Of a stretch of DNA of 64,000 bases, positions 29,023 to 40,958 are shown piece after piece (within the stretch, counting starts at the first letter, position 1; the number at the start of each line of letters is the position of its first letter). The notes under the pieces are model-generated. The model made no database searches. It saw only the letters and a list, made by a program, of their open reading frames with translations, and was not told where the DNA came from. This DNA is from Micractinium sp. NFX-FRZ (taxonomy: Eukaryota > Chlorophyta > Trebouxiophyceae > Chlorellales > Chlorellaceae). A program made the position numbers and the translations under genes. The stretch lies in the NCBI GenBank assembly GCA_029339195.1, contig JAPTJF010000318.1:1-64000 (forward strand), in the 5' to 3' direction.

Positions 29023-30446
29023 GGTGGAGGGGCCAGGCCGCGCAGCCTGCTGGTCGGCCCACGCCGCCCCTCTCCTAGAGCGCCATGCCTGGCAACACAT
29101 GGGCGTGCTACGCACTCGGCTCCACCCCATCCTGCTTGCTGGGCAGCAAACTGCCCTCCCACGCCCAACCCTATTAATGTAAGTTTTGCCACCTATGCCT
29201 TTGACATGCCCGCCCCTCGCACCATTTCTGTCCCCCTTTTCCATTGTTGCCCGCATGCTGCTCTGCGTTCCGCGGGGGCAGCTGCACCGCTCCCCTTCCC
29301 GCGCACTCGATACGACCCCTGACTTTGCCGCAATCTTGACCATGACAAGATCACACTTCCTTGACTAGCCCTGCCATTCTTGCGGTGGATTTTCCAGTCG
29401 CTCCCCCCACCCACCATGGAGTGCCTGCCCGCCACCCGCTGTTGACCACATTTGCCTTTCTGCCTGGGAAATCACCATGCCACAGCCTGCCACTGTGCTG
29501 CAATGAAGTGGTTATGACACCATCCTGTAAGCCCTTCAAAATAATTAAGGCCGCGGCAAGAGGGGTGGCTTCTGCCGCATCAGAAGCTGCAGGCACCCCG
29601 CGGTACCCTCTGTAAGGGTTTGTTCAGTTGGGAGACCGTTCGGCTCCGGCGGCGCCCCCAACATGCCGAATTCGTTCTATTCAGCCCTCATCAGCTGCAA
29701 ACTCGCGGTTGGGCGCTTGCAAGCCGGGAAGAAGGCGTGGCCGGAGCACAGTGTTTCGCCAACCCGGGTACGGCGTGTTTTCCGTTCCTGGGCCGTACCT
29801 GGCTTTTGGCTGAACTTTGGCAGGGCCGTACCTGGTCAGAAGGGGGAAATGGGCAATTTTGGGTGCTGGGGTAGTGCCAGCAGGGCAGGCGGGCGCAGGC
29901 TCCACAGCCTGCTCCTCGCATACCCTCCCTGCACAATTTCAGGCTTTATATCGATAGTTTCCAAAATTTTGCCGTACCTACCTTCCCAGGAACTTGGCTA
30001 AACACTGCCGGAGCAGCCTACCATCGGGCCTCCGCGCGCAGCGTAAGCGCCGGTGCGCTCTCTCTTCTGTGTCTGTCGTGCTCGGCCAGAATTTTGCAGC
30101 CAAACATCCTTCAACAGGCCGCAGTAGGTTTAGACCACCGCTGCGCCGCGCAGAGCTTGCGCTGCTTCCGCTCATCGCTACGGCGGCTGCCAACATCTCT
30201 GTATAGGTGAGGCTCAGGACGGGAACGTGGTTTTGGGCCGGAAGGGGGCTGCAAGGGAGAAGGCCCATGCGCTTGGCCCACCAGATGCGACGCCAACAAC
30301 CCACTTGCTCTTGGTGCGCCCGCGGCATGAAGCTTTGCACAACATACTGAAGCTGCCACGCTCCAACCGCGGTCCCCACAGGTTGCAACTACAGCAGCAG
30401 TGCTGACGGCAGTGGCGACGGCGGCGGCGGCGGCAGCGGCGGCACC
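29023..30446. other. Intergenic region between the sulfotransferase copies
   Basis: 1.4 kb with the 3' UTR of copy 1 and the promoter of copy 2. No supported gene. It holds the GCCGTACC cluster listed separately; the remainder shows no clear structure. Confidence 0.5.
29767..29978. promoter_or_regulatory. Cluster of four GCCGTACC motifs
   Basis: GCCGTACC occurs at 29792-29799, 29825-29832 and 29971-29978, and inverted (GGTACGGC) at 29767-29774. The second and third sit inside a 13-bp direct repeat GGGCCGTACCTGG. GTAC is the known core bound by SBP-domain factors such as the algal copper regulator CRR1. The cluster lies 470-680 bp upstream of sulfotransferase 2. Confidence 0.5.
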
Positions 30447-33400
30447 ATGGGGTTTGACCCAGTCTCTGCACATGCTAGGGGCTCAGGCGTGACGGCAACA
30501 GTGTCAACCAGCGGGCAGCAACAGCAGCAGCAACAGCAGCAGGATTCGCAGGTCAAGTCATTCAAGCAGTTCACGCAGTCAAGGTGCGTGACGCCGCCAG
30601 CGGGCCCGCAGCGGCGGCTCAACCTGAGGCTTAGCCTGTAGCTTGTAGCAGCCCCCTCTGTGCTGTGCCCATCGCATGCATGCCGTTCCTCCCCCAATTG
30701 CTGCTTGCAGGGTGGATAGATGGCACTGGCCAGGCGTGCTGCTTGCCAGCATCTTTCTGGCACTGCTGACGCAGGCGGCGATGCACAGGTGCCATTGCCA
30801 CGCCACAGCAGCGGCTCTGCTGCCTCTTGCATGCCTGCATTCCCATGCCAAGCGGCACATGTGCCTTGTCCTTCAAGCATCTGTGGCGGCCCCAACTGCT
30901 GGCTTCCGACCCCAACCAGCTCCTTGCCACCCCCTGCACACGTACCACCACCTGCATGCCTTCGCCCCCCGGCCGCCGCTGTTGCTGGGTGTGGTGTTCA
31001 CCACCGCGCCGTCTCCTGCTGCCCGTTGCGTGTGGCCTGCAGAGAGTCCTTGCTGTCTGGCGGGAAGCCACATCAAAGCGTTTTGATGCCTGAAGAGGCG
31101 CAGCTCACCCTGTTTGAGCAGCAGCTCTACGGCTGCCGCACATTCAAGGCGCAGCCCATCCCGTTTGTCGACACCAAGGCGTCTCTCAAGGTCACAGAGG
31201 GCTACACGGCAGAGCAGCGGCAGACGGCGGCGGCCTTCACGGCGGCGGTGTCCGCATGCGCCAACTTCACGTGCCTGCAGCAGGCCAACCAGCTGGTGAG
31301 GCGGGCGGGCCGGGGAGGGCACAGCCGGTGGTGCTTGGTGGCATGAGGGCTGAGGAGGTCGACACGGCAATGGCCAGCACAGCGGCTCGCCCGTGGCGGC
31401 AGCTGCCTGACACTGTTGGCCCTGGCAGGATGTCTGCAGCAAGCCACCGCCCCGCGTGCCCCCATGTGCTGAACTAAACTCTCAACTCCCCACTGCTTGT
31501 GCCCCCTTGTGTGCGCAGCCCCGTGCCCCCGGCCAGTTCCGCTTCCCCCACTTCATGGTCATCGGCTTCCCAAAGTGCGCCACCACCTCCATCTACTGGT
31601 GAGGGGGCGGGGGTGGTGGGGCGGGGTGGGGTGGGGGGCAGGTTCAAGGAAGCGGCATGTTTCTTCCCTTGCCATGGAGCATGAGCTTGGGCTCCGCATT
31701 CAGGTTGCAGTGGGACGGAGGTGATGGATGGCAGCCGCCCGGCAGCCGCCCTCTGGCTTGCCCTCCTGCCCTGCAGCTGACCACCAGCGTGGCTGCCCCT
31801 CTGCTTGCACCCCTCCCCCCTGCCCCGCAGCCACCTCATCCAGCACCCGCAAGTGCAGTATGCCAAGGACAAGGTGAGGGGCAGCAGCAGCAGCAGCCAG
31901 CAGCAGCAGCAGCAGCCAGCGGAGGAGGCGGCAGCAACGGCATGCACAACTTCTCATGATTCCCTCTTGTGCACCTGCTGAGGCATGCTGTGCATGATGC
32001 AGCCGTGTGCTGACCGTGCCCTGTGCGCTGTGCGTGCCGTGCCACGCAGGAATCGCACCGGCTGGTGGACAAGTGCCGGCCGCGGCTGGCAGACTGCCCG
32101 GCGGAGGAGCAGCGCGAGTATCTTGTCGACGTGCGTGCTGTGCTGTGCTGTGCTGTGCCGTGCTGTGCATGCTGCGCTGTGGCTGTGACAGTGCACGTAC
32201 CTGGCTGATGCACATATTTGCCTGTCTTGTGGCGAGGCTGCGCTCGCTGCGCATCGCCATGCTGTGCTTGCTGGCAGCGGCAGGCGGGGCAGTGCACTGC
32301 CGGCCTCCCCGCTGTCTCTTCCCTCACTTGCCTCACCCTCTCTCTTCCCTCCTGCAGGTCCTCAACATGCAGGAGGCAGCGGAGGCTCAGTTCACCAAGG
32401 CAGCATTCGACGGCAGCACACACTATGCTCAGGTGAGCCAGCTCAGCGGGTGGTGTGCTGACTCAGCAGGCTGACTCAGCCGCATGGAGTCATGTCTGCA
32501 GCCCGGGGCCCGAGTCCTGGCCAGCCCAGCCGGGACCGGAGCTTTTGCCCTTGAGCCATGTGCTGCGGTCTGCTTTCCCGCCCACCTCCTCTTGCAACAC
32601 AACCCCCTCTATTGATACCTCCATGCGGTCCGCGTGCTTAGCCCCAACAATGCATTTGGAGAGGTGCCGAGCTGTGTTGCCTTGCTCATCGCGTGCGCTG
32701 CACTACGCCCACAAATGTGCTGCAGGAGGGCGACTGGCTGGCGCCTCAGATGGCTGAGCAGCTGCCGTGGGTGAAGGTGGTTGTGAGCATGCGGGACCCC
32801 ATCTCACAGTCCCTGGCCATGTTCCTCCACAACTACATGCACAACCGGACGTGAGTTAGTCTGAGAGGGTGGGCATGGTGATATAGAGCATGCGGTGTCG
32901 CGCTTGCAAGCGAGGCGATTGGGGTGGTGGGGAGCGGGGTGCGAGATGCAAGGGGGGTTTTGACTAGTTGGGGGCGTGCTCTGCTCTGTTTGCCTTGTTA
33001 CTGCCCTGCCCCTCCTGCTGTGCGCCGGGCCACCACCTGAGCGCCAGCCGCCTCACCTGTTTCACCCTAACATCTGCAGGGCATCGTGTTGGGACAATGA
33101 GAACCGGCGGGTGTTTGAGTGCGTGCTGCAGGACCTTGGTGAGCACAGCACAGCACAGCACAGCACAGCACAGCACAGCATGTTGCGCATAGGGATTGAG
33201 TGCGTACTTTCAGGCCGGCCCTGCTGCAGAGCTTGCGCTGCTGCGAAGCACCGTGCGCTGCCCCTGGCGCCCCTCCGCTTGCTTTCTGACGTGCCGCCAC
33301 GCTGTGTTGCCGCCGCCACCTCCCCGCGCTGCGCTGTGCTGCAGAGGCAGACGACCGTGCGCGGTACGCCCCCAAGATCCAGAAGTGGGCCGAGTCCTTC

Positions 33401-34598
33401 CCCAAGCAGCAGCTGCAGCTGGTGCAGGTGCGCAGCTGCCAGCTCCTGCCTGCCTGACTGCCATTGGCTGGCCTGCCGCCCTGCTGAAGCTCGTGCCTGG
33501 CATGTACTCTCGCTCTCGCTCTTACCCTTTCGGCCCTCATCCCCCTGCAGCTCAGCACGTGACTCTTTACCCGTGCCGCCCCTCCTGCCCTCCCTCCCAT
33601 TGGCTGGCCGGTCGCCCTGCTCACCTTTGCGCCTGGGCTGGCATCGTGAAGTGTCAAACGTGGCTCTCACCCGTCCCGCACCTCCCTCCTGCCCGCCCTC
33701 CCCCTTTCAGTTTGAGGCTCTGACCAGCAAGCAGTTCATGGCGGGCGCGATGCAGCGCCTCAAGTCGTTCCTCGACGTTGACATCCACCTGCCCTCGGAC
33801 ACGCTGCCGCTGACTAACTGGAAGCACAAGCGCGGCGACGAGCACGCGGTGCGTAGTCACCGGCCGGCTTCTGCTGCACGAGGGCAGCTGGGCACCAGCA
33901 GCGCATGCGTTGGGGGGATGGCTGTTGATAGGCGGCGCGCTGCGTTGGGCAGCAGTGGCAATGGCCCTTCAATGGCAGGCACTCCTGGACGCCTCATCCT
34001 GCCCTCCCCATCTGGCATGGTGTGCGTGAGTTTGTGTTGGTGATGTCCCACCCTCCCCGGGCAAGGGTCACCAAATCCTGTTGCTGAGGAACGTGCATTT
34101 CCCCCTCGTTTCGTGCCACCCACCCCGCCCTCTCTTCCCGCAGGTGGGCCGCTACTGGAACATGACGCGCAGCGAGTACCAGCAGCTAGTGGACCTGGCA
34201 GAGAGGAACACCCGCGAGTAAGTAGTGCTAGTGCAGCTGCCGCAGATGCACTGTGGCCTGCATCGCACCGCATCGTGCGGCGGCTAGCGTCTGGCTGGCG
34301 GCCTGCTGGGGCCTACTGCAAGAGTTGAGAGGCAAACGCTCACATGCATGCAGGCAGACAATGAGAAGGCACGCCTGTCCCGCCGCATTGATTCTGAGCC
34401 CCCCCGCCTCCCTCCCGTGCCCCCCTTCCCCCTCTCCCTCTGCTGTGCAGGGTGCTCAAAGTGATGGATGTGCACGGCCTGATGGACAAGCAGTCGCGCG
34501 TCGACTGGCTGCGCAACTGGTGGAACGTGTGGCAGCGCAACCTGGACAGCAACTGCGAGGAGGGGCCACAGGGCGCCTGCCGCATTGTGGTCTCATAA
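30447..34598 (+). CDS. Type II membrane sulfotransferase (copy 2), 13 exons
   Basis: Exons 30447-30583, 30711-30788, 31043-31295, 31519-31598, 31831-31873, 32050-32130, 32358-32432, 32726-32850, 33080-33138, 33345-33427, 33711-33848, 34144-34217, 34451-34598; 457 aa. The intron pattern is that of copy 1 except that its last two exons are one here. The cytosolic tail has a run of nine Gln, then RWHWPGVLLASIFLALL as membrane anchor. The PAPS loop is IGFPKCATTSIYC (171-183) and the 3'-phosphate region VVVSMRDPISQSLAM (267-281). Two blocks of exons 3-4 are almost identical to copy 1 while the rest has diverged, which suggests gene conversion. Golgi glycan sulfation is inferred from domain and topology. 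Confidence 0.9.
33142..33180. repeat. (CAGCA)n pentanucleotide repeat
   Basis: Seven AGCAC units starting immediately after the donor of exon 9 of sulfotransferase 2. Confidence 0.9.
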
Positions 34599-35781
34599 CT
34601 CACCCCTCCACCCCCCTGCCAGTAGGCGTGCTTGAAGGCCGCCGGGAATGCCAGCCAGGCGGGGCCACAGGGCGGCCGCCTGCCTGCCGCATTGTGGCCT
34701 CTTGAGCGAGCGCAGCCAACTCGGCTCTGTGCGCCCTGCTCCCTTCTCTTGCTTTGAGATCAAGAAGGTCCCCCCCCCCTTCTTCCCCCCTCCCCACTGG
34801 TGCCCCGCCTGCCGTACCCACTGGGTGCCCCAGCGGGTCTCAGCGGCTGGCATGTGCCCGGTCTTCCCTGGTCCCATCCGCTGCTCTGTACACAAACCGC
34901 CCGCACCACGCACCACGTGCATGATACCTCCCCCCCTCCCCCTCGTGCTGCACGACACTATTACGCCTGCCGCCCCGGCACCTGACGTTAGAACCCCTCA
35001 ACTTTGGACCTACTATTACTGCCACACTTGCTCTGCCGCATGCTTGCAGGGCCTTCCATGCCATCCCTTTTATGCACTGCTATGCACCCGCCCCTGCAGC
35101 ACCCACATCCACACACAGACACACTGCTGCAGCCACTTGCACCCAACACATCCTGCACATACCTGCACGCGGCCACGGGTGCTACGCACCCTCACCCACC
35201 CCCTACCATGACTTTTGACGCTGACGTTGCCTCGCTTGCTTGCCCGACCCCTCCTGCACCTCCTGCCTCGCCTTCTACTGCTGCTCACGTGAGTGCCTCC
35301 TCTGGTTTTGTTTTTCACATATGAATTTGCAATGTATTACCGAAGTTCAAAGGACAGACCCGCACAAGGGGCGCCACACGAAGGTGCAGCTTGCCCTGCC
35401 TGCTCCCAGCCTGGAGTCCCAGGTGTGGTGGCCCCAGTGGCAGCCGCCGCTGCCGCTGCCCATGGTGTGCAGCCTGCGTGTGGTAGAGCCTTACAGTCTT
35501 TACAGACGAGATTTTGTCATGCAAGGGAGCACAGGAGTAGCAGAAGACAGTTTTGTTGAAGTCAGGGAGGGGAGACCTCGGGTGAAGGCATCCCAAGGGG
35601 GCGGTGCCCCCAGCACGGCGGGCCACAGCAGCCTCAGCAGGAGGGCACATGAGCCCGCGACATACGAGCCGCACCACATGCCCACCGCCTGCAGGCATCA
35701 CGCAACGTGCGAAACGAACCGACTCCGCACGCCGCAAGCCCCGACCGCTCCTGGCCCCGCAACGCTGGGACCACCCCCCTC
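34599..35781. other. Intergenic region with a duplicated gene end
   Basis: The segment at 34655-34705 repeats the last coding bases of sulfotransferase 2: GGGGCCACAGGGCG, then TGCCGCATTGTGG and a stop-like edge (CTCTTGAG against CTCATAAC). The remainder up to 35781 is C-rich spacer and the promoter of the next gene. No supported gene. Confidence 0.6.
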
Positions 35782-37545
35782 ATGCCGGCCGCGCCTGTTC
35801 CCGGCGCGAAGTACTTCGCGTGGACATGGTGCCTGATACTGTGGAACATCGGCGGCCTGCTGGGCGGCTACATGGGCTACTGGCGGGTGCTCGTCAGCCA
35901 GGCCACCGCCGCCTATCAGGCGCTGGCGGCGGGCAAGGGCGCGGCGGCGGTCGTTGTCAGCTGGTCCTTCTATGAGGGCCGCGTAGCCGTGCTGGCCACC
36001 GCTCTGGCCACCGTGCTGTACAAGGTTGCATACACTGCGCTGAGCTTCCGGGACTCGCGGGCACGGCGCATCAGCCTGGTCAGCCTGCTCCTCTTCCCGC
36101 TGCTGAATGCCGTGGGCGAGGGCTTCTTCCTCCTCACCTTCTTCGACCTGGGCAGGTGGGCCACTCTCCTTGGCTGGGTGGGGCGCGACCTGCAACAATT
36201 GCGCCCTGCTGGCTGGAAATGGCGCCATCAGCGCACCCCTGTGTGGGCAGTTGAGGGGGCATGGGCATGCGTGAGCCTGCTGGCGCCCACCTGCCGACGT
36301 GCTGCCCTCGACTTGTTCACAGCGGCTGGGTCTGGCCACGCCGCACTCCTGCCTAGTGCTGTGTGTGTGTTGCTTGGCTCACCTGCCTCTCACCTGCTGG
36401 CTGGCCAGCCGCACGACCCACCCGCCCCCTCCCCTCCCTCCTCCTTTCCCGGACTCCCATCTTCTCTCCCGCGCCCTCCCTTGCACCTGGCCACGCAAAC
36501 GCCAGCGCGCCGCCAGACCTGAACCCCGCCTCCTGACCAGGCCTGCTCCCTCCTTTCCCCCCTCCCTCCTTCCCTCCCTCCCTGGCCTGCCCCGCCCCAC
36601 CTTGCTTCCAGGTGGCACGCAGACAAACATCTGAGCTCCCTCCCTGCCACGCTTCCCATCCGTCTCCCCCTCTCTTCACCTCCCCTGCTCCTGCCCCCCT
36701 TCCCCACGCCGCCCACCCCGCACGCAGGTGGTACCTGGGCAACGAGAAGGCCAGCGCGCGCGTGGTGCGCTGGCAGCCCGCCGTGCCCGCCCTGGGCCGC
36801 TTCCGCCTGTCGGAGGACGTCTTCTGGCAGGAGTTTATCATGGGGGCGGTGCCCTTTGTTCTAGCAAACGCCCTGCTGCTGCTGCACTTCTGGCAGGGGT
36901 GGGTGCTGCCGGTGCACGCGCCCCCCGATGCGCTGCGCCACATCACCTCGCTGGCACTGGTGAGCGACTGGGAGTGGTGGAGTGGTGGAGCGGTTGGTGG
37001 GGTTGGGAAGCCAAGGGGAACAAGGAGGCGGCGTAGTGGCCCAGGGGTGTGGAGTGGCGGCGGGCGGGGTGGGGGCGGCCCAGCACTGCGGCGCGTTTGA
37101 CCTGCACTTCACGACACGGGAATGTGTATGCTCGTGTGTGCGCACGAATGCGCTGTGCACAGGGAAAGGTGGAGCCGCTGCAGTGCAGCATCAACGGTTG
37201 CGCAGCGGGTGGCGTGGGCATGTGCTGCCTGCCTGCCTGCCCACTCCTTTGCACCACACCTTGGCTCCACCAGTGGGGGCTGCTGCCAGCGGGCGCTCCC
37301 ACTGTTATCGCCATGCCTCCATCCCACCCCTCTCACCTAACGCCCCCCTTCCTTTCCTTTCCCTTCCTTGCCTGCACCCACCGCAGCTCCTGCAGTTTGG
37401 GTACATGGCCATTTACTACATGGGCGGCGACGTCCTCACCTACGTCGCCCTCCTGTGGCTGGCCAACCTGCTGACCGTGGTGGCGGTGCGCATGCCGCCA
37501 CCAGGCTCCGAGCCGCCGCGGCCCGCCAAGCAGAAGGCCAACTAA
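35782..37545 (+). CDS. Unrecognised multi-pass membrane protein, 3 exons
   Basis: Exons 35782-36155, 36728-36959, 37387-37545; 254 aa, phases agree, TAA stop. An upstream in-frame ATG at 35707 would add 25 residues. Hydrophobic segments include WCLILWNIGGLLGGYMGYW near the start, AVLATALATVLYKVAYTAL, ISLVSLLLFPLLNAVGEGFF, FVLANALLLLHFW and LLWLANLLTVVAV, giving about six membrane spans. The C-terminus is short, proline-rich and basic. I do not recognise the family and see no catalytic motif. Intron 1 is 572 bp with a long polypyrimidine stretch of TCCC repeats before the acceptor. Confidence 0.7.
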
Positions 37546-39335
37546 CTAACTAGAGCGGACCTTGGCCCCCTGGGGGGAAGGCGTTGAGGCAGCTCATGCG
37601 CTCTCACATTAGAGGGACGGCTTGCAGCCGTGGTGCTGCACGCAGCGGCCATGAGAGGCCGCCCTTCCTCCCCCCTCTTGGCCCGCCCATGTTGACTGTC
37701 ATAGTGCTGCTTGCGCCCCAGCCTGCTGCCCAATTCGTTCAAAGCATTCGGTCCTCAGTAACTGTGCATCTTTGCTGGTCTGCCCGCACATGCAGCCAGC
37801 CTTGCCATGGCACTACCTTCCACTATCCCACTCTCACCCAAACTCAACAACCTGCCTTTCTGGTCAGCTCTATGCCTGCGCAATGTGTTGCACTGCTGCT
37901 CTGGCATGCAGCAGCGCAGCTGGGCCGCTCTGTGCTCACTGCAACAACGAATTGCAACAAGATATGCACAATGCAAATATTGTCAGTGAGCAAGCACAGT
38001 CAAGACAGGGAGAATGCCGGTGGTCGTGGTGGTGGTAGGTCGGAGCAAGGGTTTCGCACATCGGGCAGTGCAAGGTGCAATGCGGGTCCGGACGGCGTGC
38101 TGGCGGGCAGGTGGGGTCTAAGCTTCCTGGTGCTGAGTGGCGCTTGCACAGCATTCATTCAGAATCATGGGCAGCCCCCATGCAAGGCAAGCGGTTGAAG
38201 CACACAGGCATTGCACGCATCCCCTTGTTCCAGCCATTTCGTCGACCTGCCCCTGTATTAAGCTCTTGAACGCGTTGCACTGCTGTCATGCGCCAAGCTG
38301 CCTGAGCAGAGTAGGTCACCATAGACCAAGTGTGCACGCTGCTAGCCTCCCTCCTGCCCAGCTGCTCCCTTGGATCCCTTGTGTTACTGTGTGGATCCCT
38401 CCCTTGCAAGTTCATGCACCTCTGTGTCGTCACAACTCCCCTGCAACCTTGTGCCCCCTGACCTGTGAGCCACGTTGAGTGCACTCTGGAGCTGGTGTTC
38501 TGGCGGGGGGGCAGCGAACCTGTGGATCCTGGGACCCTGCCTGTGCATTGACTTGTCTGCTTCTTACGAGGCCCGTGCCGGTGCAGCAGTCAGTGGTGGC
38601 TGGCTGGTTCAGAGCTGGCTGCCTGATGTGTTCCCCAGGGGGGAAGGCATTGAGTGTGGTGTGGGGCCTGGCAGGTTAACACACTGGAAGCGCTTGTGGA
38701 GAGGGAGGAGTGCTGCTGGGATGCTGCCGAAGTGGGCATCGAGCGGCGGGCTTGGGGGGACAGTGCGGTGGGAAGGAGCGCTGCTGGGGTGGGTGCTGCA
38801 GCTGCATGCGACACGAGGCTGAGAGGGGCTGGGGAGTATTGTAGTGGGGGGAAGGAGCGCTGCGGGGATGTTGCAGCTGCGTGCGTAGGGAGGGTGTGGT
38901 TGGGGACGCTGAGCGGGGTGGGCGTAGCAAAGGGGAGGGTACGCTCCCACCGGGGCACACTGCATGGTGCTGGTCTGAAGATGCTGGCAGCGGTGGCTTG
39001 GTTGCGGGCAGCGTGGGAGCGCTGCGGCCTGGGTGGGGACGCTTCTGCGCCGGGCAGCGGTCGCGGCTGTGTTGCCTCATAGCTCGCCCTCCTCACCAGG
39101 GCCCTGCAGCACAGGTGGGCAGGCGGGGGGAGGTGTGGTGTGAGGAGTTGTCCTCCATTGTTGCGTGTGTATTGGCATCCATGCAGGCAGGAATGTGCAT
39201 GCCACGCCGATGCAGCCCCCTGCGGCTGGGCCGTGCGGCCCCCCTGCCCCGGCATGCTGCCCGCTGCCCGGGTGGCGTGTGGTGAGCGCCCACCTGTGGG
39301 CCCATCGGCTGCCGGCCTGGCGCTGCCCTCCCTAG
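37546..39335. other. Intergenic region holding repeat copy B
   Basis: 1.8 kb between convergent membrane-protein genes. 38120-38765 is dispersed-repeat sequence. From about 38765 to 38900 there are two loose 80-bp units beginning GGAAGGAGCGCTGC. No supported gene. Confidence 0.55.
38215..38765. repeat. Dispersed repeat, copy B
   Basis: Reverse-complement match to 1-540, including the TCGTCGACCTGCCCCTGTAT-like block and the end at CGAGCGGCGGGCTTGGGGG. Sequence just to the left (38130-38215) is also shared with a third fragment at 41520-41605. Non-coding by eye. Confidence 0.8.
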
Positions 39336-40958
39336 CTAGGAGCGCAGCGGGCCAGCGCTCGGAGCGCTGCGGGCCAGCATGCGCCACAGGTAAATCTCCA
39401 CATAGGCGATTCCTGCAGCAGGAGGGGAGCGGTGGCGGTCGCATGGGTGGGCCCATAGTGCAGGTTCAGGGCTTGGGCAGCGCATCACAAGGCGTGGACG
39501 CGCAGCACCGCCTGTTGCTGGCTGCAGTGCAACCACAGCTGGCGGCGCTGCTGACGTGCTCTTCTGGTGACCCCTCTCCCCCCCCCAATCCTGGCGCACA
39601 CTGCACCCTTCTCGGCCCCCACGCACCAATGATGACGAGCATGATAAAGGCGCACAAATCGGAGCGCCTCACCGTGCCCAGGCCACTGTAGGCATCTGCG
39701 GGCAAGCGCAAGGGAGGACAGAGTTGAGACGGGGCGCGTCCGGAGCACCAGCGAGCTGCAGAGCCTGTCACCCGCGGCACACAACTCTCATCAGCTTAAA
39801 GCGTGCTCACCTGCAAGGAGGCCACGAGCCCACAGGTTGGTGAAGTAGGGCAGCAGGCTGGCAGGGACAAAGGCACGCGGGGTCTTCAGCACAGAAAAGG
39901 ACAGCACGGACCACACGATGGGCCCGTTGGCGCCCCCGTAGACAAGGGCCACGACCACGTGCACCCAGGTAGCTGGGAAGAAGGACGCAAAGTGCAGGAG
40001 GGCAGAGGCTCCTGCGGCAGCGTGCACGGCGCGCAGCAGCAGCCAGTGGCTGCAGCGGAATACGCCCGCCGACAGGTAGGCCAGGCCTGCAGAGCGCAGG
40101 AGAGCACACCGTGGAGTGCGGGCACATGAGAGCAAGCAGCCCACGTGGATGAGTGTGGTGTGGGGTGCCACGGGCAGGCGCGCTGCCCGGCGGGCGGCAC
40201 CACAAGCGCGGGGGCGGGAGGGGAGGCGAGGCAGCGGAGGCCGGCGCATCTGCCGTGCAAGCCAGCCAGCGATTGCCAATCAGTGCCAATCAGTGCTTGC
40301 TGCCACCTGCCTGTGATGGCCGTCGGCAGGAAGTACAGTGCCGCAACGGAGCTGAAGCCGTCGGGGGCTGCGTGGCCGTGCAGCACCCACTGCCGCCCCA
40401 GGGCGGCCTCGGCGCCGGCAAACTGCAGCAGCCACAGCCCCAACATGGGGAATGCCGTCATGCGCTGCCGGCGGAAACAGAGGGCCGCCCAGCCCCAGAC
40501 CAGGAGCATGCGCGCCAGGGTGGTGCCGCCTGCGATGCCCACGTAGCCCATAACGGCGTCCGCGTGGCTGCCCCTGGACACATGCACCATTGCGACGGCG
40601 CACGCTGCAAGCGTCGCCATCACGGTCCACGTGTAGCACACACTGGCCCAGCCTGCACAGGGGCGACGGCAGAGGCACGCGGGCCTCAGCGGGCGTCATC
40701 CTCAGGGAACTGCTTGGGGGGAAGCTCACCGCATGGTGGCAGCAGGCAGGGAGAGGGAGCTGGCAGCGAGGGGGAGAGGTGTGGGGCGGCGTGGCGGCGG
40801 GCGGCGGGCGCAGTGCCCTTACTCGGCTCGTCCCCCTGCGCCGCCTGCACGGCGCCAGGGGCGGGGGCCGCCTGTGCAGGCGCCTGGGCGTTCATTGCAA
40901 GGCCGCCGGCAGCCATGGTGGGAAACGAGCGGCCCGGGCGCCGACCGGGAAAGGCCAC
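39336..40958 (-). CDS. Unrecognised multi-pass membrane protein, 5 exons
   Basis: Exons 5' to 3': 40958-40823, 40652-40311, 40086-39811, 39695-39627, 39412-39336; 299 aa (285 if the Met at 40916 is used). The N-terminus is A/P/Q-rich. Hydrophobic segments include VMATLAACAVAMVHV, YVGIAGGTTLARMLLVWGWA, ALYFLPTAITGLAYLSAG, WVHVVVALVYGGANGPIVW and CAFIMLVIIGAWGIAYVEIY, giving about seven spans. Intron 2 needs a GC donor (ACAG/GCAGGT) to hold the frame through ITGLAYLSAG. No family is recognised and no active-site motif seen. It is not an obvious paralog of the other membrane gene at 35782. Confidence 0.7.

Noticed and set aside
35240..35836. 198-codon plus-strand frame upstream of the membrane-protein gene
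   Set aside because: Composition is shapeless and it overlaps the true first exon in a different frame.
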